Source of the DNA: Deltaproteobacteria bacterium
GTDB lineage: Bacteria > Myxococcota > Myxococcia > Myxococcales > Anaeromyxobacteraceae
DNA length: 64,000 bases
Direction: 5' to 3'
NCBI GenBank assembly: GCA_016214955.1
Contig: JACRMN010000012.1
Span: 310,001 to 374,000 of the forward strand
Position numbers and translations under genes: made by a program. The first letter of the stretch is position 1, and the number at the start of each line of letters is the position of its first letter. The notes under the pieces are model-generated. The model made no database searches. It was not told the origin of the DNA and was given only the letters and a program-made list of their open reading frames with translations. Positions 48,336-55,489 of this stretch are shown here, piece after piece.

Positions 48336-49640
48336 TCACCGCTGCCGGAACGGGGCCGGGTCCAGCTCGGCGGCCCAGAGCATCCGGTACAGCTTGGGCC
48401 GCGACACGCCGACGTGCCGTGCCATCTCGGCGACCCGCCCGCCGAAGCGCCGGAGCAGCTCCTCCAGGGCGGCGCGGTCGAGCACCACCGGCGCCACATC
48501 CGGCACCGGCGCGAGCTGCTCGATGCGGTTGTCCTCCATCGCCGACAGCACCTCGTCGCCGAGCTGGAGCGGCTGGCCGGCCGGCGTGGCGATGGTGGCG
48601 ATGGAGAGCACGTTGGAGAGGCCCCGGACGTTCAGCGGCCAGGGGTGGAGCAGCAGCGCCTCGGCGAAGTCCGGCGCCAGGGACCGCCCCCGCTCCTCGA
48701 GCCGCTCGAGCAGCGCCATCACCAGCGCCGGGATGTCCTCGCGGCGATCGCGCAGCGGCGGCAGCCGGATGACCCACTGCGCCAGCCGGGCATAGAGGTC
48801 GGCGCGGAAGCGCCCCTGCTGCACCAGGCCCACCAGCTCGCGGTTGCTGGCGGCGATCACCCGGACGTCGAGCGGCACGTCGCGGGTGCTCCCCACCGGG
48901 CGGACCTGCCAGGTCTCGAGCGCCCGAAGCAGCGTCGGCTGCAGCGCCAGCGGGATCTCGCCGGCCTCGTCGAGGAGCAGGGTGCCGCCGCGCGCCGCGC
49001 GGAAGAGCCCCTGCTGCTCCGCCACCGCGCCGGTGAAGGCGCCGCGGACGTGGCCGAAGAGCTCGCTGGCCAGCAGCCCCTCGCTGAACCCGCCGCAGTT
49101 GACGGCCAGGAAGGGCCCGGTGCGGCCTGCACGGCGGTGCAGCTGCCGGGCCACGATCTCCTTGCCGGTGCCGGTCTCGCCGAGCACCACCACGGTGCGC
49201 GGGTGCGGCGCGACCGCCTCGACGCTGCGCCGGACCGCCTCGATGGAGGGGGTGAAGCCCGTCAGCTCCGGCTCGTCGCCGATCGCGTCGCGCCGGGAGC
49301 CCGGGCTGCGCGCCTGCGTGGTGAACATCAGCGGGGTGTCGCCGAGGCGAATCACGTCGCCTTCCCGCAGCTCGCTCGGCTCCGCCAACGGGGTGCCGTT
49401 CAGCCTGGTCTCCCCACCGCTGGCCAGGTCGTGGACGAAGGCGCGGGAGCCCTGGAAGCGCAGCTCGGCATGGGCCGGGGCCATGAGCGGGTCGTCGAAC
49501 GGCTCGTCGAACACCGGCGCGCCGCGCCCGAGGAGCAGCCCGTCGCGGGGGACGGCGCGGCACTGCGCCGGACGGGTGCCGTGGTTCGGAAACGGGAACA
49601 GCAGGGTGGGTGGCGAGGCCGACTGGAGCGCGTGCGGCAT
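48336..49640 (-). CDS. FHA-like sigma54-dependent activator, likely master regulator of the locus
   Basis: A 434-residue activator: FHA-like domain (about 36-105; LLLGRG, DLASGGETRLNGTPL, REGDVIRLG), AAA+ domain with Walker A GETGTGKE (154-161), intact GAFTGA (200-205) and Walker B LLLDEAGE, and a C-terminal Fis-type helix (RVAEMARHVGVSRPKLYRML). In Myxococcus, FHA-type activators are known to respond to Ser/Thr phosphorylation. Here the usual SRxH is APAH, so phosphopeptide binding may be altered. It sits amid many sigma54-type promoters, and a GAACGTTC site lies about 105 bp before its own start. Confidence 0.92.
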   Translation of the reverse strand: MPHALQSASPPTLLFPFPNHGTRPAQCRAVPRDGLLLGRGAPVFDEPFDDPLMAPAHAELRFQGSRAFVHDLASGGETRLNGTPLAEPSELREGDVIRLGDTPLMFTTQARSPGSRRDAIGDEPELTGFTPSIEAVRRSVEAVAPHPRTVVVLGETGTGKEIVARQLHRRAGRTGPFLAVNCGGFSEGLLASELFGHVRGAFTGAVAEQQGLFRAARGGTLLLDEAGEIPLALQPTLLRALETWQVRPVGSTRDVPLDVRVIAASNRELVGLVQQGRFRADLYARLAQWVIRLPPLRDRREDIPALVMALLERLEERGRSLAPDFAEALLLHPWPLNVRGLSNVLSIATIATPAGQPLQLGDEVLSAMEDNRIEQLAPVPDVAPVVLDRAALEELLRRFGGRVAEMARHVGVSRPKLYRMLWAAELDPAPFRQR

Positions 49641-49722
49641 GACATGGCCTTCTCTCCGCGACGTGGGAAGAGCGAAGGTCAGGACTGGCCACGCGGCAGA
49701 TGAAGTTTAGCACTCGCCAGGA

Positions 49723-49754
49723 GTGAACGCTCATCCATCTCGCCGAACGTTCAC
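49723..49754. promoter_or_regulatory. Enhancer-like site upstream of the activator gene (UAS 4)
   Basis: GTGAACG (49723-49729) and CGTTCAC (49748-49754) form a perfect 7-bp inverted repeat, and the right half includes the full core GAACGTTC (49745-49752). It lies upstream of the activator gene's start and after the stop of the CheB-CheR kinase gene. No sigma54 promoter is evident nearby, so it may serve autoregulation from another promoter type. Confidence 0.55.
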
Positions 49755-49799
49755 GATGTCGCGGCCCGGCCGGTGGATTCCTTGCCGGATCGGCATCGG

Positions 49800-52700
49800 T
49801 CAGGGCGCCGCAGTCAGGCCGCTTCGGGGGATCTCGACCGTGAAGGTGGCCCCCAGGTCGCGGCCCGGGCTCTCGGCCTGCACCCTGCCGCCGTGCAGCG
49901 CCACCAGGTCGTGCACGATCGAGAGGCCGAGCCCGATCCCCGGGTCCTGGCGCGCACCGGGGTGTTCCTGCGCGAACTTCTCGAAGACGTGGGGCAGGAA
50001 CGACGGGTCGATCCCCCTTCCCGTGTCGGCCACGGTCACCCGGGCGACGCCGTCGACGGCGCCGACGCGCACGTTCACCCGGCCGCCCCCCGGCGTGAAC
50101 TTGACCGCATTGGCGACCAGGTTGCCCACCACCTGCTGCAGGCGCACCGCGTCGCCCCAGCACGAGACCGGCCCCGACTCGTCGACTTCGAGCCGCACGC
50201 CCTTGGCCTCGGCCTCGGGCCGCGCGGCCGCGACCACCTCCTCCACCAGGACCTTCCAGTCCACCTCGGCGGCGGAGAGGGTCAGCTTCCCGGTGGTGAT
50301 CCGGGACAGGTCGAGGAGCTCGTCGACGAGCCTCGCCTGCCGCCGGGCGTTGGCCTCGATGGTGGCGGCGGAGCGCGCCACGGCGGCTGCCTCGAGGGGC
50401 GCGCGCTGGAGGAGCTGCGACTGCAGGAGGATGACCGAGAGCGGCGTGCGCAGCTCGTGCGACAGGCCGGCCAGGAACAGGTCCTTGGCCGCGTCGGCCT
50501 CCTGGGCCCGGCGCCGGGCCGCCTCTGCCAGGGCCAGCATGTCGACGCCGTGGCGCTCCCCCTCGCGGGCGCTGCGGACCTCCTGGTGCAGCCGGTCGAT
50601 GTCCACCAGCGAGAGCACGGCGCCGTCGGTGAGGCCGCTGGCCCCGCGGTGGGGCCGGATCTGCAGCCGGTGCCAGCGGTCGGAGTGGTCCTGGACCTCC
50701 CCCTCCACCAGGATGCCGTCCTCCATCGCCCGCGCGATCCAGCGCTCCAGGTCGGGCGCCCGGATGGGCAGCGGGACGCGGCCGATGTGCCGGCCGGCGT
50801 CGGCGGGCCCGAGGCCGAGGAAGGTGGCGGCGTGCCGGGTGAAGCGGCGGATGCGCCGCTCGGCGTCGAGGATCAGGATGGGCATCTCGATGGCGTCCAG
50901 GAGGTTGAGGACGTCGGCGTTGACGAGCTGCAGCTCCAGGTTGCGGCCGTGGAGCTCGTCGTTCACGGTGGTGAGCTCCTCGTTGGTGGCCTGCAGCTCC
51001 TCCTTGGCCGTCTCCAGCTCCTCGTTGAGGCTCTGCAGCTCCTCGTTGCTGGAGACCAGCTCCTCGTTGGCGGTGGCGAGCGCGTCGGTGCCGCGGCCGT
51101 GCTCGTCCAGCAGCGCCGCTACCTGGTCCCGGGCGGCCGCCAGCTCCTCCTCGAGGGCCCGGTGGACCGCCCCGGCCCGGCCGGCCGCCGCCTTCCGCGG
51201 CCTGGCGAGGCGCGCCGGGAGCGCGCGCTCCTCGAAGAGCACCACGAAGGCCGGCTCCCCGGCGCTGCCGCCGGCCTTCACCGGGAGCACCACCAGGTCG
51301 AAGCTCCGGCCCGTGCCCTCCAGCTGCACGCCCTCCTTGCGCACCGGGGCCGCGCTCTTGCGCGCCTGTGCCAGCGCGATGCGCAGCGGCGCCTGCAGCC
51401 CGGGCGGAGCCATCCGGAGGAGCTGGCCCTGGGGCTCGCCCGCGGGCGGCTCGAGGTACCGGCCGGTCCGTCCCCGGAACTCGAGCACCTGGAGGTTCTC
51501 GTCCACCACCACGCCCGGCGGGCCGTACCGCGCCAGCACCAGGGCGTCGGCCAGCCGGGTCCGATCGCCTTCGGCCGCCGGGAACGTGGGCTGCGGGGAC
51601 GCCGCCGGCTCGCCGGCCGGGAGCGCTCCGGCGCGCAGAGCCAGGTGCAGCCGGCTGGCGCCGGGCCGGCGCCGGAAGAGGCGGCTCCCGGTGCGGGCCG
51701 GGGTGAACCACCGGCCGCCCGCGGCGCTCTCGGAACTGCCCAGGAGCAGGAAGCCGGGCTGGAGGAGGGCGTAGTGGGCGGTGGCCAGGACGCGCCGCTG
51801 CAGGGCCTGGCCGAAGTAGATGAGGACGTTGCGGCAGGAGACCAGGTCCAGCCGGGCGAAGGGCGGATCGCGCGCCACGTCGTGGCGGACGAAGACGCAC
51901 ATCTCGCGGAGGGACTGCTGCACCCGCCAGCCCCGGTCGGTCCGGACGAAGAAGCGCTTGCGGCGCTCCTCCCCCATCCCGCGCACCGCGGCGTCCGGGT
52001 ACACACCGGCCCGCGCCACCTCGATGGCCTGATCGCTCAGGTCGGAGCCGAAGACCAGGAGCGGGTGGGTGGGTCCGCCCTCGCCGGCCTGCTCCAGGTA
52101 GGCGATGGCCAGGGAGTAGACCTCCTCGCCGGTGGCGCAGCCCACCACCCAGGCGCGGACCGGCGCTCCCGGCCCCTTGTGGCGGACGATCTCCGGGAAG
52201 GCGATGGCCCGCAGCGCCTCGAAGGCCTCCTCGTCGCGGAAGAACGAGGTGACCTTGATGAGCAGGTCGTCGAACAGCGCCTGGACCTCGGCGGGATCGC
52301 GCCGCAGCAGCGCCAGGTAGGCGGCCAGGTCCGGCGCGTTGCGCACCGTCATGCGGCGGGCCAGTCGCCGCCTGAAGGTGGCCGGCTTGTGCTCGCCGAA
52401 GTCGACGCCGGTGGTCGACCGCAAGACCGCCAGCACCTGCGAGAGGACCGCCGCGCCGGCCAGCGCGGGAGCGGCCGCCTCCCCGTTCGCCACGTAGGGA
52501 TGGCGCGCCAGCCGGCAGAGCTCGGCGCCGATCCCGGGCAGGGGCAGGCAGAAGTCGACCACGCCGGCGTTGACCGCGCTCTGCGGCATGGCGCTGAAGC
52601 GCGCCGAGCCCGGCTCCTGGGCGAAGGTGATCCCGCCCTGCGCCCGGATGGCGGCGAGCCCGGCGGTGCCGTCGGAGGCGTTCCCGGAGAGGACCACGCC

Positions 52701-53147
52701 GATGGACTGCCGGCCGCGGTCCTCGGCCAGGGACTGGAGGAAGAAGTCGATGGGGAGGTGGGGCCGGCGCTCGTCCTCCTGCAGCGCAGACAGCCTCAGC
52801 ACGCCCCGCTCGATGGCCATCTGCGTGCCCGGCGGGATCACGTAGACCCGGTTCGGCTCGACGCGGACGCCGTCCTCCGCCTGCGCCACCTTCATGGCCG
52901 TGGCCAGGGCCAGGGCGTCGGAGAGCAGGCTGGCCCGCGTGGCCTCGAGGTGCTGCACCAGCACCAGCGCCATGCCGGCGTCGGCCGGGACGTGGGACAG
53001 CAGCTGGCGGAAGGCGTCCAGGCCGCCCGCCGAGGCCCCCACCCCGACGATGGGGAAGGCGCCGGCCGCGGCCGCCTGCCTGCCGGGAGCGCGAACCACC
53101 CGGAGTGGCCTGCGGGGCCGGGCGGATGTCGTGGGGCGTGCGGGCAT
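49800..53147 (-). CDS. CheB-CheR-PAS-histidine kinase fusion
   Basis: A 1115-residue multidomain signalling protein: CheB methylesterase (about 30-215) with S39 (GASAGG), H66 and D159; CheR methyltransferase (about 225-490) with GCATGEEVYSLAI for S-adenosylmethionine and CRNVLIYF; a coiled coil of repeated NEEL/NEELE units (about 670-745); a PAS domain; and a kinase core with H897 (SHELRTPL), NLVANAVKFTPG and GIGLGLSIVHD. No receiver domain is present. Such fusions are known in soil bacteria with unclear targets. No chemoreceptor is nearby. A sigma54 candidate promoter precedes it. Confidence 0.93.
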   Translation of the reverse strand: MPARPTTSARPRRPLRVVRAPGRQAAAAGAFPIVGVGASAGGLDAFRQLLSHVPADAGMALVLVQHLEATRASLLSDALALATAMKVAQAEDGVRVEPNRVYVIPPGTQMAIERGVLRLSALQEDERRPHLPIDFFLQSLAEDRGRQSIGVVLSGNASDGTAGLAAIRAQGGITFAQEPGSARFSAMPQSAVNAGVVDFCLPLPGIGAELCRLARHPYVANGEAAAPALAGAAVLSQVLAVLRSTTGVDFGEHKPATFRRRLARRMTVRNAPDLAAYLALLRRDPAEVQALFDDLLIKVTSFFRDEEAFEALRAIAFPEIVRHKGPGAPVRAWVVGCATGEEVYSLAIAYLEQAGEGGPTHPLLVFGSDLSDQAIEVARAGVYPDAAVRGMGEERRKRFFVRTDRGWRVQQSLREMCVFVRHDVARDPPFARLDLVSCRNVLIYFGQALQRRVLATAHYALLQPGFLLLGSSESAAGGRWFTPARTGSRLFRRRPGASRLHLALRAGALPAGEPAASPQPTFPAAEGDRTRLADALVLARYGPPGVVVDENLQVLEFRGRTGRYLEPPAGEPQGQLLRMAPPGLQAPLRIALAQARKSAAPVRKEGVQLEGTGRSFDLVVLPVKAGGSAGEPAFVVLFEERALPARLARPRKAAAGRAGAVHRALEEELAAARDQVAALLDEHGRGTDALATANEELVSSNEELQSLNEELETAKEELQATNEELTTVNDELHGRNLELQLVNADVLNLLDAIEMPILILDAERRIRRFTRHAATFLGLGPADAGRHIGRVPLPIRAPDLERWIARAMEDGILVEGEVQDHSDRWHRLQIRPHRGASGLTDGAVLSLVDIDRLHQEVRSAREGERHGVDMLALAEAARRRAQEADAAKDLFLAGLSHELRTPLSVILLQSQLLQRAPLEAAAVARSAATIEANARRQARLVDELLDLSRITTGKLTLSAAEVDWKVLVEEVVAAARPEAEAKGVRLEVDESGPVSCWGDAVRLQQVVGNLVANAVKFTPGGGRVNVRVGAVDGVARVTVADTGRGIDPSFLPHVFEKFAQEHPGARQDPGIGLGLSIVHDLVALHGGRVQAESPGRDLGATFTVEIPRSGLTAAP

Positions 53148-53197
53148 GCGGTGGACCCTCTCGAACGGAGGCACGGGTCCTGAACGGCGGCCCAGAC

Positions 53198-53214
53198 AGC
53201 GTCGAACGTGCCTT
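53198..53214 (-). promoter_or_regulatory. Candidate sigma54 promoter of the CheB-CheR kinase gene
   Basis: Reads AAGGCACG-N4-ACGCT on the minus strand, exact GG-N10-GC spacing, with a perfect GGCACG -24 core and a weaker -12. Start near 53188, 41 bases before the ATG. Confidence 0.6.
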
Positions 53215-53462
53215 GATCGTACTCCGATCGACTTCGCTTCGCCTGGGCGGCGAAGAACCGCGCCTGGGCGCTCCCTCTCCCGGGGTGCCAGGGACGTGCC
53301 GCATCGGGCCGGGATGCGGTCTCGGCAAGGGTCGCCGGCCAGGGGCGAAGGGTCCGCTCCGCTCACCGATGCGGGCCGTAGTCCGGTACTTGCAGCACAC
53401 GCCGAGCGCCGCAGCAGCAGGGCGGGGGGGGGAAGGGGTTGCGGGGCCCTTCCTCCCCTCTT

Positions 53463-53472
53463 CGGACGTCCG
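53463..53472. promoter_or_regulatory. Palindrome CGGACGTCCG (UAS 5)
   Basis: A perfect 10-bp palindrome fitting CGRACGTYCG. It lies about 250 bp upstream of the CheB-CheR promoter and 38 bp before the rightward small gene. Either could be its target. Confidence 0.4.
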
Positions 53473-53510
53473 GAACCCCGGCAGGAGATGCCGCGGGCAA
53501 GGAGAGCGAC

Positions 53511-53825
53511 ATGAGCCGATCCCCCTGGATGGCCTGGCTGGGCATCGTGGTCCTTGCCCTCACCGCCACGGCTGCGGTGTTCCTCCTCACGATGCCCCTT
53601 GCCCGATCCCTCGCGCCGCTGGTGGGCCTGGCCGACGAGGGCCCGCGATCGCTCCAGCCGCCCGCTGCCGTCGAGCCCATCCGGGCGCTGGCCAGGCCCG
53701 GCGCCGAGCCGCCCGAATGGCCGGCAGCGGCGCTCGAGAGCCCCGTGGACAGGACGGCCGCGGCAGCGGCGCTGCAGCTGCGGACCCGCCCCACCCCACC
53801 GCCGCCCGCGCCGCCTGCCCCCTGA
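53511..53825 (+). CDS. Small single-helix membrane protein
   Basis: A 104-residue protein with one N-terminal transmembrane helix (WLGIVVLALTATAAVFLLTMPLA) and a low-complexity Pro/Ala-rich tail. AAGGAG precedes the ATG at good spacing, which supports translation. No family recognised. Confidence 0.6.
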   Translation: MSRSPWMAWLGIVVLALTATAAVFLLTMPLARSLAPLVGLADEGPRSLQPPAAVEPIRALARPGAEPPEWPAAALESPVDRTAAAAALQLRTRPTPPPPAPPAP

Positions 53826-53857
53826 TGGCCGAGGCAGGCCACCCCGAAGCGCCCGCC

Positions 53858-53870
53858 GCGAACGTTCGGC
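53858..53870. promoter_or_regulatory. Enhancer-like palindrome (UAS 6)
   Basis: GCGAACGTTCGGC; contains the perfect core GAACGTTC (53860-53867). It lies about 64 bp upstream of the -24 element of the next sigma54 candidate. Confidence 0.6.
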
Positions 53871-53928
53871 GCCGTCCGCACCAGCAGCTCCCGACTCCCA
53901 TGGGCGCAAGGGCCAAGGGATCGCGCGC

Positions 53929-53945
53929 CTGGCTCGGCGGATGCT
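53929..53945 (+). promoter_or_regulatory. Candidate sigma54 promoter of the zinc-ribbon membrane protein
   Basis: Reads CTGGCTCG-N4-ATGCT with exact GG-N10-GC spacing. Transcription would start near 53956, which is downstream of an ATG at 53941 and so points to the ATG at 53974 as the real start. Confidence 0.62.
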
Positions 53946-53973
53946 TCCAGATCAGACGGATCGGAAGCTCGCC

Positions 53974-54309
53974 ATGCTCTGGACCCTCGCGCTCATCATC
54001 TTCTTCGCGGCAGTGACCGCAGCTCTGGCCCGCACCTTCCGGGAGCGCCGCCACGTGCCAGACCGGACCCCCTCGGCTGCTTTTCACGAGGCGCTGCGCC
54101 GGCTGGCGGCCCTCTCCTCCGGCCCAGTGCCGACGGGCCCGATTGCCCGCCGGGAGCCACGCGCCTGTGCCAGCTGCGGGTCGCTCATCCCGTTCGAGCA
54201 CGACGACGACTGCGTCGTCTGCGCCATGGGGGGATCTCCGGCCCGCGACCGCCTCGTGCCGCTGGCGGTCGAGCGCGGTGCCAGCCGCGGAGTCTCCGGG
54301 CGGCGATGA
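53974..54309 (+). CDS. Small membrane protein with a cytoplasmic zinc-ribbon-like motif
   Basis: A 111-residue protein: one helix (MLWTLALIIFFAAVTAALA), an Arg-rich stretch, and CASCGSLIPFEHDDDCVVC, two CxxC pairs spaced as in a small zinc ribbon. The start is chosen for GGAAG six bases upstream and for the predicted transcription start near 53956. The stop overlaps the ATG of a 28-residue reading frame. Family unknown. Confidence 0.65.
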   Translation: MLWTLALIIFFAAVTAALARTFRERRHVPDRTPSAAFHEALRRLAALSSGPVPTGPIARREPRACASCGSLIPFEHDDDCVVCAMGGSPARDRLVPLAVERGASRGVSGRR

Positions 54310-54392
54310 CGCGCGTCCAGAAGCTCGTGGGCCTCTCGCTGGCTTACGCCTTCGCCTTCTGGGTCGTCCTCGGGTTCCTGCTCGCCTCCTGA
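54306..54392 (+). CDS. 28-residue single-helix membrane microprotein
   Basis: ATG at 54306 overlaps the previous stop (ATGA). The 28 codons encode three basic/polar residues then a near-continuous hydrophobic helix (VGLSLAYAFAFWVVLGFLLA). Translational coupling and composition suggest a real small membrane protein rather than chance, perhaps partnering the zinc-ribbon protein. Confidence 0.55.
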   Translation: MTRVQKLVGLSLAYAFAFWVVLGFLLAS

Positions 54393-54409
54393 CGGCTGGG
54401 GCTCGTCCC

Positions 54410-55171
54410 TCACCACCTGCGCGAGGGAAGCACCGCGAGCTGTCGGGCGGGCGCCTCCAGGTTGGCGGGCAGCAGGTGGCGGCTCAGGAAGCGCTTGGTG
54501 CGCACCTCGACCTGGCGCACGCGCTCGCGCGAGACGCTCCAGCGGCGGCCGATGTCCTCCAGGGTCCGGGGGACCTCCTGCGCCAGCCGGGTGTGCACGA
54601 TGTCCCAGCCCAGCTCGCCGACACGGGAGCGCGCCTTGGCGAGGGCCCGGCGCACCGCGCGGTCGCGCTCGGAGGCGAGATAGCGGTCCTCGGCGCCGGC
54701 CTCCGGGGCCTCGAGCAGATCGATCGGGCTCCCGTCGCCGGGATCGCCCACCGGCGTGTCGAGGGAGACGTCGGACCGCGCCGCCAGGCCGCTGCGGGGG
54801 CGGACCGCGGAGCGCGCCTCCTTGAGGAACTTGCCCACGTAGGCGCGGATCCACCAGATGGCGTAGGTGGAGAACCGCGTACCCATGTGCGGGTCGTACT
54901 TGCTGGCGGCGCGCAGGAGGCCGAGGTTGCCCTCCTGGACGAGGTCGTCGAGGCGCACCGTGCCGCGCCGCTGGCTGCGCACCACCGCCACCACCAGCGC
55001 CAGGCTGTGGCGGACCAGCTCCTGGAGGGCCGCGGCGTCGCCCTGCCCGGCGAGCACCGCCAGCCGGTGCTCCTCGGCGCGTGTCAGCGGCGGGTACTGT
55101 CGCAGGGCCCGGAGGTAAGGGGAGAGCTCATCGAGCTCGCGCCCGGCCCCCGGAGTGCTCCGTATCCTCAT
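54410..55171 (-). CDS. RpoH-like sigma70-family RNA polymerase sigma factor
   Basis: A 253-residue sigma factor of the group 3/RpoH type. Region 1.2/2.1 is YLRALRQYPPLTRAEEHRLA; region 2 has LDDLVQEGNLGLLRAASKYDPHMGTRFSTYAIWWIRAYV; region 4 ends with RTLEDIGRRWSVSRERVRQVEVR for the -35 element. No anti-sigma gene is adjacent. It is divergent from ftsH, which in many bacteria degrades RpoH; that link is inferred here. A moderate sigma54 candidate precedes it. Confidence 0.92.
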   Translation of the reverse strand: MRIRSTPGAGRELDELSPYLRALRQYPPLTRAEEHRLAVLAGQGDAAALQELVRHSLALVVAVVRSQRRGTVRLDDLVQEGNLGLLRAASKYDPHMGTRFSTYAIWWIRAYVGKFLKEARSAVRPRSGLAARSDVSLDTPVGDPGDGSPIDLLEAPEAGAEDRYLASERDRAVRRALAKARSRVGELGWDIVHTRLAQEVPRTLEDIGRRWSVSRERVRQVEVRTKRFLSRHLLPANLEAPARQLAVLPSRRW

Positions 55172-55202
55172 GCCGCCTTCCCTCCCGCCCACCTTGTTCC
55201 GG

Positions 55203-55219
55203 CGCGACGTGGAAGCCAC
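55203..55219 (-). promoter_or_regulatory. Possible sigma54 promoter of the RpoH-like gene
   Basis: Reads GTGGCTTC-N4-TCGCG on the minus strand; spacing exact but both boxes are weaker than the other candidates. Start near 55192, 21 bases before the ATG. Confidence 0.4.
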
Positions 55220-55240
55220 CGGACCGCGCCCGTCGTTCGG

Positions 55241-55270
55241 GGATGTTCGCGGACGTCCGCGGACGTCCGC
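55241..55270. promoter_or_regulatory. Tandem enhancer-like palindromes (UAS 7)
   Basis: GGATGTTCGC followed by two overlapping 12-bp palindromes GCGGACGTCCGC (55249-55260 and 55259-55270), centres 10 bp apart, i.e. one helical turn. They fit the CGRACGTYCG pattern. They lie about 25 bp from the -24 of the sigma factor gene and about 175 bp from that of ftsH. Confidence 0.6.
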
Positions 55271-55442
55271 GGGGGTCCTCGCGCGCTGCCGCGCCTTGCC
55301 CTGGCCCCTTCCCGATCGCGGCTCCTCGCCGCGTCGCCTGCGATCACCCAAAGCAACGGGCATGCCGCCGCGACTGCCCGGGAAGAGCGGCCTGCGAGGG
55401 ATCGGCGCCGCGCTCCGTCGCCGCGCCGCCGCCGCGCGGCGC

Positions 55443-55459
55443 CGGGCACGGCCCTGGCT
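55443..55459 (+). promoter_or_regulatory. Candidate sigma54 promoter of ftsH
   Basis: Reads CGGGCACG-N4-TGGCT, exact GG-N10-GC spacing, perfect GGCACG core. Start near 55470, 20 bases before the ATG at 55490 and downstream of an alternative ATG at 55467. Confidence 0.65.
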
Positions 55460-55489
55460 CGCCGCATGCTCCGCTGGCGGAAGGGGCCG

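Larger units (their letters stand above)
53148..53510. other. Divergent intergenic region of the CheB-CheR kinase gene
   Basis: The 363 bases hold a sigma54-type promoter for the leftward gene (53198-53214), a 7-bp hairpin CTTCGCC/GGCGAAG at 53237-53255, and the palindrome CGGACGTCCG at 53463-53472. A G-run precedes the rightward gene. No convincing promoter for the rightward gene was found. Confidence 0.45.
55172..55489. other. Divergent control region of the sigma factor and ftsH genes
   Basis: The 318 bases hold a sigma54-type candidate for each direction (55203-55219 leftward, 55443-55459 rightward) and tandem palindromes at 55241-55270. The rest is GC-rich with no further gene. Confidence 0.5.
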
